Source of the DNA: Orbilia blumenaviensis
Taxonomy: Eukaryota > Ascomycota > Orbiliomycetes > Orbiliales > Orbiliaceae
Length of the DNA stretch: 64,000 nucleotides
Direction of reading: 5' to 3'
NCBI GenBank assembly: GCA_036872755.1
Contig: JAVHNS010000002.1
Coordinates: 1,550,001-1,614,000, forward strand
Part shown: in pieces, positions 59,830-64,000 of the stretch
Numbering within the stretch: position 1 is the first letter of the stretch
Layout of the letters: every line of letters starts with the position of its first letter
Program-made: the position numbers and the translations under genes
Notes under the pieces: model-generated
The model's database searches: none
What the model was told of the DNA's origin: nothing
Seen by the model: only the letters and a program-made list of their open reading frames with translations

Positions 59830-60027
59830 AGAAAAGAGCCAGCCTCAGCAGTTTTAATTGTACTTTGCATGTCATGCTTCATGATAACTTCATTTGTTAT
59901 TCATACATGTATAATAATAAATCCACAACATAACGCCTTTTCCCCTCGCATGCTTGAAATTAAAAAGTAACAGGTAACTCATACACCTACCTCCTAGGGT
60001 TTTATTTTTGGTAGCTTGGAAGCATAT
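59287..60027. other. Convergent 3' region, phosphatase and KU70
   Basis: AT-rich spacer with a CTT repeat at about 59359 and a 26-base A run at about 59801. No gene seen. Confidence 0.5.
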
Positions 60028-62268
60028 TCACTTGTTCTCGAAGTGCTCTTCAATCCTCTCAACCAGGTCTGCTTTCTTTCCAGAGGCGGACATGCCCTTC
60101 GAAACCAGCCAGTCCTTTAGTACTGCTACCGTTAACTGTTTAATATATACGTTAGTCATTGATACCCTTTTCTCCGCTCATTCACAGAGTCCTGAATTAA
60201 ACGAACCTTATTAAGCGTATTTTTATCATATGCCGCTTTGATTTCCTTATCCGCATCACCAGGTCCAGCATCAGCGTCCTTCTTCGCCTTCTTCGCTGCC
60301 GCCCCACTAGCCGAATCCCTCCCTCTCTTAGTCCCATGAATCTCCACCTGCGCCGGTTTCGTCAACCTGAAATCCGCCATGGCCTGGGCCAAAGAATCCC
60401 CCCAATCCCTAATCATCTGTCCCGCATGCTTCTCAATGTTTTTATACTTCGGCTCCGTCTTATCTTCGAACTCCTCAGGTAACTCCTCTTCCAACGCGAT
60501 AGCTTCCAGAACTTTATAATGCTTTTGTAATGCAGGGTTTGGGTACTTTTCCGGTATGTAACCCCTCGGCATGTGGAGTTGACGGATTACATCTTGCATT
60601 CGGTCGATCAGATGGTTTGGAGCTACTATGTGTGGAATTTCTGGGTTTTGACGTATGTCGTCTACGAACGGGAGGGGGATTAGGAACATTCCCTGCGGTT
60701 CGAGGGAGGGGATTATAGCTGTCATTACTGGTGCTGCATTACGTCTTGCGACGAACCACGCCAGTCCCATTAACTTGCTTGCTATGAGTTTGTTTCTTAA
60801 TGCGGCGAAGGTACGGGTTGATCCCGTGTAGTCTTCTTCGCTGGGGTATATAAACGTAGAACTTCGCATGTTGTGCCAGAATTGGAGTTCGGATTGCGGT
60901 TTGAACCCCAGTATGCGTAGAACGGGATCACCGAAATTTCGCATCTGTTTGAAGTCTTCGTCGCTGAAGGTGACGGTTTCTCCGCCGAATTTGTAGGCTT
61001 TGCGGATTCGGTCGGGTGTTACCTCTTGGGCTGTTTCTTCGACCATGCGGGTTGTGGTGCCTTTTACTATTTGTAGTTTTTCGCCTTGTTCGTGGATGTA
61101 GTGTGATCTTGAAGGGGTTACACGTTTGTATAGCAAAAATCCCTTGATGCCGATGGTTAACCCCCTTCCTATCTCCATTTTTAAGGTGAATAATGCACGC
61201 CGCGGCGCTTGTTTGGCGGTTATGGCGGACATCATTTGGTTATAACGGCTTTCTGCGTCGGTTGCCTTTGAGACTTCTTCTGCATCTGGTAGGTTTTCGG
61301 TTGTGTCTTCGCCTGTGTCGTACATTATGTCGGTGTAGAAGAGGGTTTTGTCGAATTGGTGGGTTGGGGAGGAGATGAAGAAAGGTTCGATGCGGACGCC
61401 GAGGTCGTAGAGGTCCCGAGCACGGGTTTGGGCGGATGCGCGGGCGGATTTGTCGGTTTCTGGGTTGTCGTTGTCGGTTATTATGAAGAGGCGGCGGGAG
61501 TTAAAGTTGGCGGCTCTGTGCAAGATGATATTTTTAGTGACTGCCCTTCAGAGGTATGGTTATGGGGAGGGACTTATGGAGAGGGCGTACTTTGTGGTGA
61601 AGAGGTGGTTTGCGGCGAAGAGGACGTTCGCCATGCTGGCGGGTTTCTTCGACGGCGTGAGGATCTCGGAAAGTTCGTCGGGGTCTGTGATACTTCGAGA
61701 TTAGCCATTCCCGCTCTGCTCTTCTGATGATGTATGAAATTGACAGATGTACATACTATCAAGCAGGTATTTTAATTCCTTAATACTCGGTGCATCCGGT
61801 ATATCCAAATCCATCAACAAGTAGCAATTCGGATAGCTAATATTGCTTGACCCTTCGCCGTACTTCGTCTGTTCGGTGCCGAACAGGAGGATACCCATCA
61901 TATCATTGGGAGTAGATATGATACGGTTCTTGAGAACTGCTTCAGCACATCGCAATGCTGCTTCAGCGCTGCTGTATCTTGGCTTTGAATGTCTGGATTT
62001 CTTCTTTCTGGACCCGCCGCCTTCGGCATCCATGTCATCGTCTTGGCCTGGGGGCGCGACCATGGAGTTTGAGACTTCGATGGCGAAGAGGGTGGCATCT
62101 TTCAGTGCTTGGAAATCCTAATACATTATTATTATTGGCATATTCGATATGGTATTATATAGCTATCAGGAAGCTGTTGGTTTAATTACCTACCGTCTCG
62201 TCGCGGCCGTCATCGTCATCGTCATCAGCGGCATCCGCGCCAGGGTTCCACTTCTTATCTTGAGACAT
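60028..62268 (-). CDS. KU70: Ku70, ATP-dependent DNA helicase II 70-kDa subunit
   Basis: Complement exons 62194..62268, 61757..62117, 61591..61684, 60207..61515 and 60028..60135 give 648 aa. An acidic start (DADDDD-type) leads into the von Willebrand-like domain ([49 protein letters not shown]). The beta-barrel core shows [38 protein letters not shown] and [19 protein letters not shown]. The final exon encodes a SAP domain ([20 protein letters not shown], then [10 protein letters not shown]). Ku70 pairs with Ku80, encircles DNA ends, recruits non-homologous end-joining factors and protects telomeres. All five exons are in phase; branch sites such as TGGCTAATC are visible. Confidence 0.95.
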
Positions 62269-63243
62269 GATTACTATTATTTCTGACAGTCGATGCCCGA
62301 ATAATAGTAACAATAGGAATAAATAGAAATAATGCAATGCTTCGTCAAGCTTTGACGTTGGGTCCGTCCCTTATAAATGTATGGACGAGATGAGGCTGGA
62401 CGGGGAGACGTGAATGGGCGGCGAATGTGTCACGTCCGAGCTGATCTGAAGGACCCACACAAAACGCCAGAAGCGAAGACTCACCAGGTCACGTTACCTG
62501 GCGCGGGGCTTGGGGAGAGCATACCCGGCAGTTGCAGGACGGACATAACTCACGACACCATAAGAACTTGAAAAATATTATCTAAAATATACTTGGACTG
62601 CTTCAATAGTAGAAGCTCACTTTTATCTATTTTATTTTATTTTTCCTAATCTAACGGAGCAGTTCTGGTAGTTTCAAAGTCGAGATGCATAGTATAGTAG
62701 CTATATCTAGATGATGACCAGTGGCGGGGCACAAAAGGACCCTCCGGAACCGCCCAACGTTAACGTCATGACGTACGCAACTTCCCCAAAAGCAACTTCC
62801 ATCACTCTCATTCGACCTGAAGACATCACCGACTCCGAAATACTATATTACCACGATATACCCCTTTTCTCTATCATTTCCAGGTCGACGACGGACGCAG
62901 TAGAATTATCTATCGAATCCAGACTAGCTACTACGAGGTTGTTCGTTTGACAGTGCAAGAGAGAGAGAGAGAGCTTGGAAGAGAGCTTGGAAGGGAGCTT
63001 TGCCGAGAACCAGCCAGCCTAGCATCCCACTTGAAGTTACAGGCATCCGCATCCTGACCAGCCCGGTCCCCACCATCACTGTATACTATACGTCCTATCA
63101 CTTCTGAACCGGCTTCGGCTTCGTCCACAAAGACTTCCACAGTATCCTTTTTTTATTCGAATCAACGTCTTTTTATCTTTTTACTTTTTATTTTTTTTTA
63201 TTTTTTTCTTCAAAAAAAGAGGAACCACGGAAGGGTGGAAGTC
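62269..63243. promoter_or_regulatory. Divergent promoter region KU70 / SNX4
   Basis: The 975 nt between divergent starts contain both promoters. A T-rich stretch at 63148-63212 precedes SNX4. A 79-codon frame at 62711 is not convincing as a gene. Confidence 0.5.
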
Positions 63244-64000
63244 ATGGACGACTTTGCGCCTTCGTCCTGGAGGAGTACCGAGGCCACCAGCAGCTCCCAG
63301 CCGCCCTATGACCCAGAACCCCAGGTCGGCCCTAATGCCGACAAGCTCGATACAGCAGGTGTGCGCTTCGGGAGACTAGAGTGCACAGTCACAGACCCCC
63401 AGAAGGAGAACGATGGCACCAAGGACGCCTTTGTATCCTACTTGGTGACGACTGATGTATGTCTTTGTTTGGTTCAAACGTATACTTGAGGACGGACCCC
63501 TTTTATCTTCGTCTTGAGATACTAACGGTCCTTTTTTCTGCTTCTTTTTTTTGTCGCAAAACCAATAGACCGACTTTCCCACATTCCAGAAACGACATGT
63601 TGGTGTGCGCCGGCGGTTCACAGACTTTGTATTCTTGTATAAGTCGCTTCATCAGGAACATGCGAACTGTGCGGTCCCGCCGCTGCCGGACAAGCAGCGC
63701 ATGGGTATGTCTCATTGACTGTATTATACGATATTACCAGATCAAAAGAGCTAACAGATCTACAGAGTACGTCCGAGGCGACCGCTTTGGCTACGACTTC
63801 ACAAACCGCCGTGCTGCTTCCCTCAACCGCTTTCTCAAACGCCTAACTCTCCACCCGGTCCTACGAAAGACTCCCCTTCTTACAGTGTTTCTCGAATCAC
63901 CCGACTGGAATGCACACATGCGAAATCGCTCATCTCGCCTGTCAAACGCCTCGGATAACGGGGTATTCGAAGGCCTCACGGACACATTCCTAAACGCATT
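63244..64000 (+). CDS. SNX4: Sorting nexin 4 (Snx4/Atg24), cut by right edge
   Basis: Exons 63244..63456, 63569..63704 and 63766..>64000 encode the first about 194 residues. The PX domain begins at about residue 40 (LECTVTDPQKEND, then DAFVSYLVTTDTDFPTFQKR, then VRRRFTDFVFLYKSLHQEH with the phosphoinositide-binding Arg and FxDF pattern, and PPLPDKQRMEYVRGDRF). By family, Snx4 binds PI3P on endosomes and acts in retrograde sorting and selective autophagy; the missing C-terminal BAR domain would lie to the right. Introns have GTATGT donors and in-frame junctions. The start at 63244 follows a Ser/Pro-rich N-terminus; an upstream ATG is absent in frame. Confidence 0.88.

Noticed and set aside
62711..62950. 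79-codon frame between KU70 and SNX4
   Set aside because: No motif; sits in a divergent promoter.

Overview
The window is nuclear DNA of a filamentous ascomycete (Pezizomycotina). The evidence is short GT-AG spliceosomal introns (about 50-160 nt) with CTAAC-type branch sites 15-25 nt before the acceptor, genes on both strands with individual promoters, and a gene set typical of such fungi (Atg37-type ACBP, GT90, LtrA, ceramide glucosyltransferase, Bol1, SNX4). The exact class cannot be read from the sequence; an early-diverging class such as Pezizomycetes or Orbiliomycetes would fit, but that is inference. I rebuilt exon structures by hand from frame, splice sites and conserved protein motifs. 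I saw no tRNA, rRNA, CRISPR array or intact transposon.

Layout. 0-2.4 kb: two tandem paralogous F-box genes (-). 2.4-4.8 kb: gene-free. 4.8-13.5 kb: a compact housekeeping block with BolA-like (+), coatomer epsilon (-), Paf1 (+), acyl-CoA-binding Atg37-like (-) and NDUFAF7 (-). 15.3-17.3 kb: leucine-rich-repeat protein (+). 18.7-21.6 kb: GT90 glycosyltransferase with a multi-pass N-terminus (+). 22.3-29 kb: RS-rich splicing-type protein (+), ketopantoate reductase (-), exosome cofactor Lrp1/Rrp47 (+), aspartate aminotransferase (-). 29-33 kb: gene-free and low-complexity. 33.2-37.3 kb: a small ORF and an LtrA-family membrane protein (+). 40.4-42.0 kb: a serine-rich disordered protein (-). 42-46.7 kb: gene-free, with microsatellites and telobox-like words. 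46.7-51 kb: SPO11 (-) and quinolinate phosphoribosyltransferase (-). 51.5-55.5 kb: EXO5 (+) and ceramide glucosyltransferase (+). 57.2-59.3 kb: histidine-phosphatase (phosphoglycerate-mutase family) gene (+). 60.0-62.3 kb: KU70 (-). 63.2 kb to the right edge: SNX4 (+), truncated by the window.

Most genes are independent housekeeping functions and do not form a metabolic cluster. COPE/PAF1, ketopantoate reductase/LRP1 and QPRT/EXO5 are head-to-head pairs sharing short promoters. SPO11, EXO5 and KU70, all DNA-break enzymes, lie within 16 kb, probably by chance.

The most striking signal is splicing. The histidine-phosphatase gene only makes its conserved protein if a 2-nt exon (AT) and a 5-nt exon (GTATC) are spliced in, each flanked by introns with their own branch sites. 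The aspartate aminotransferase gene has 15- and 24-nt internal exons. I found no convincing evidence for a wholly new multi-gene system.
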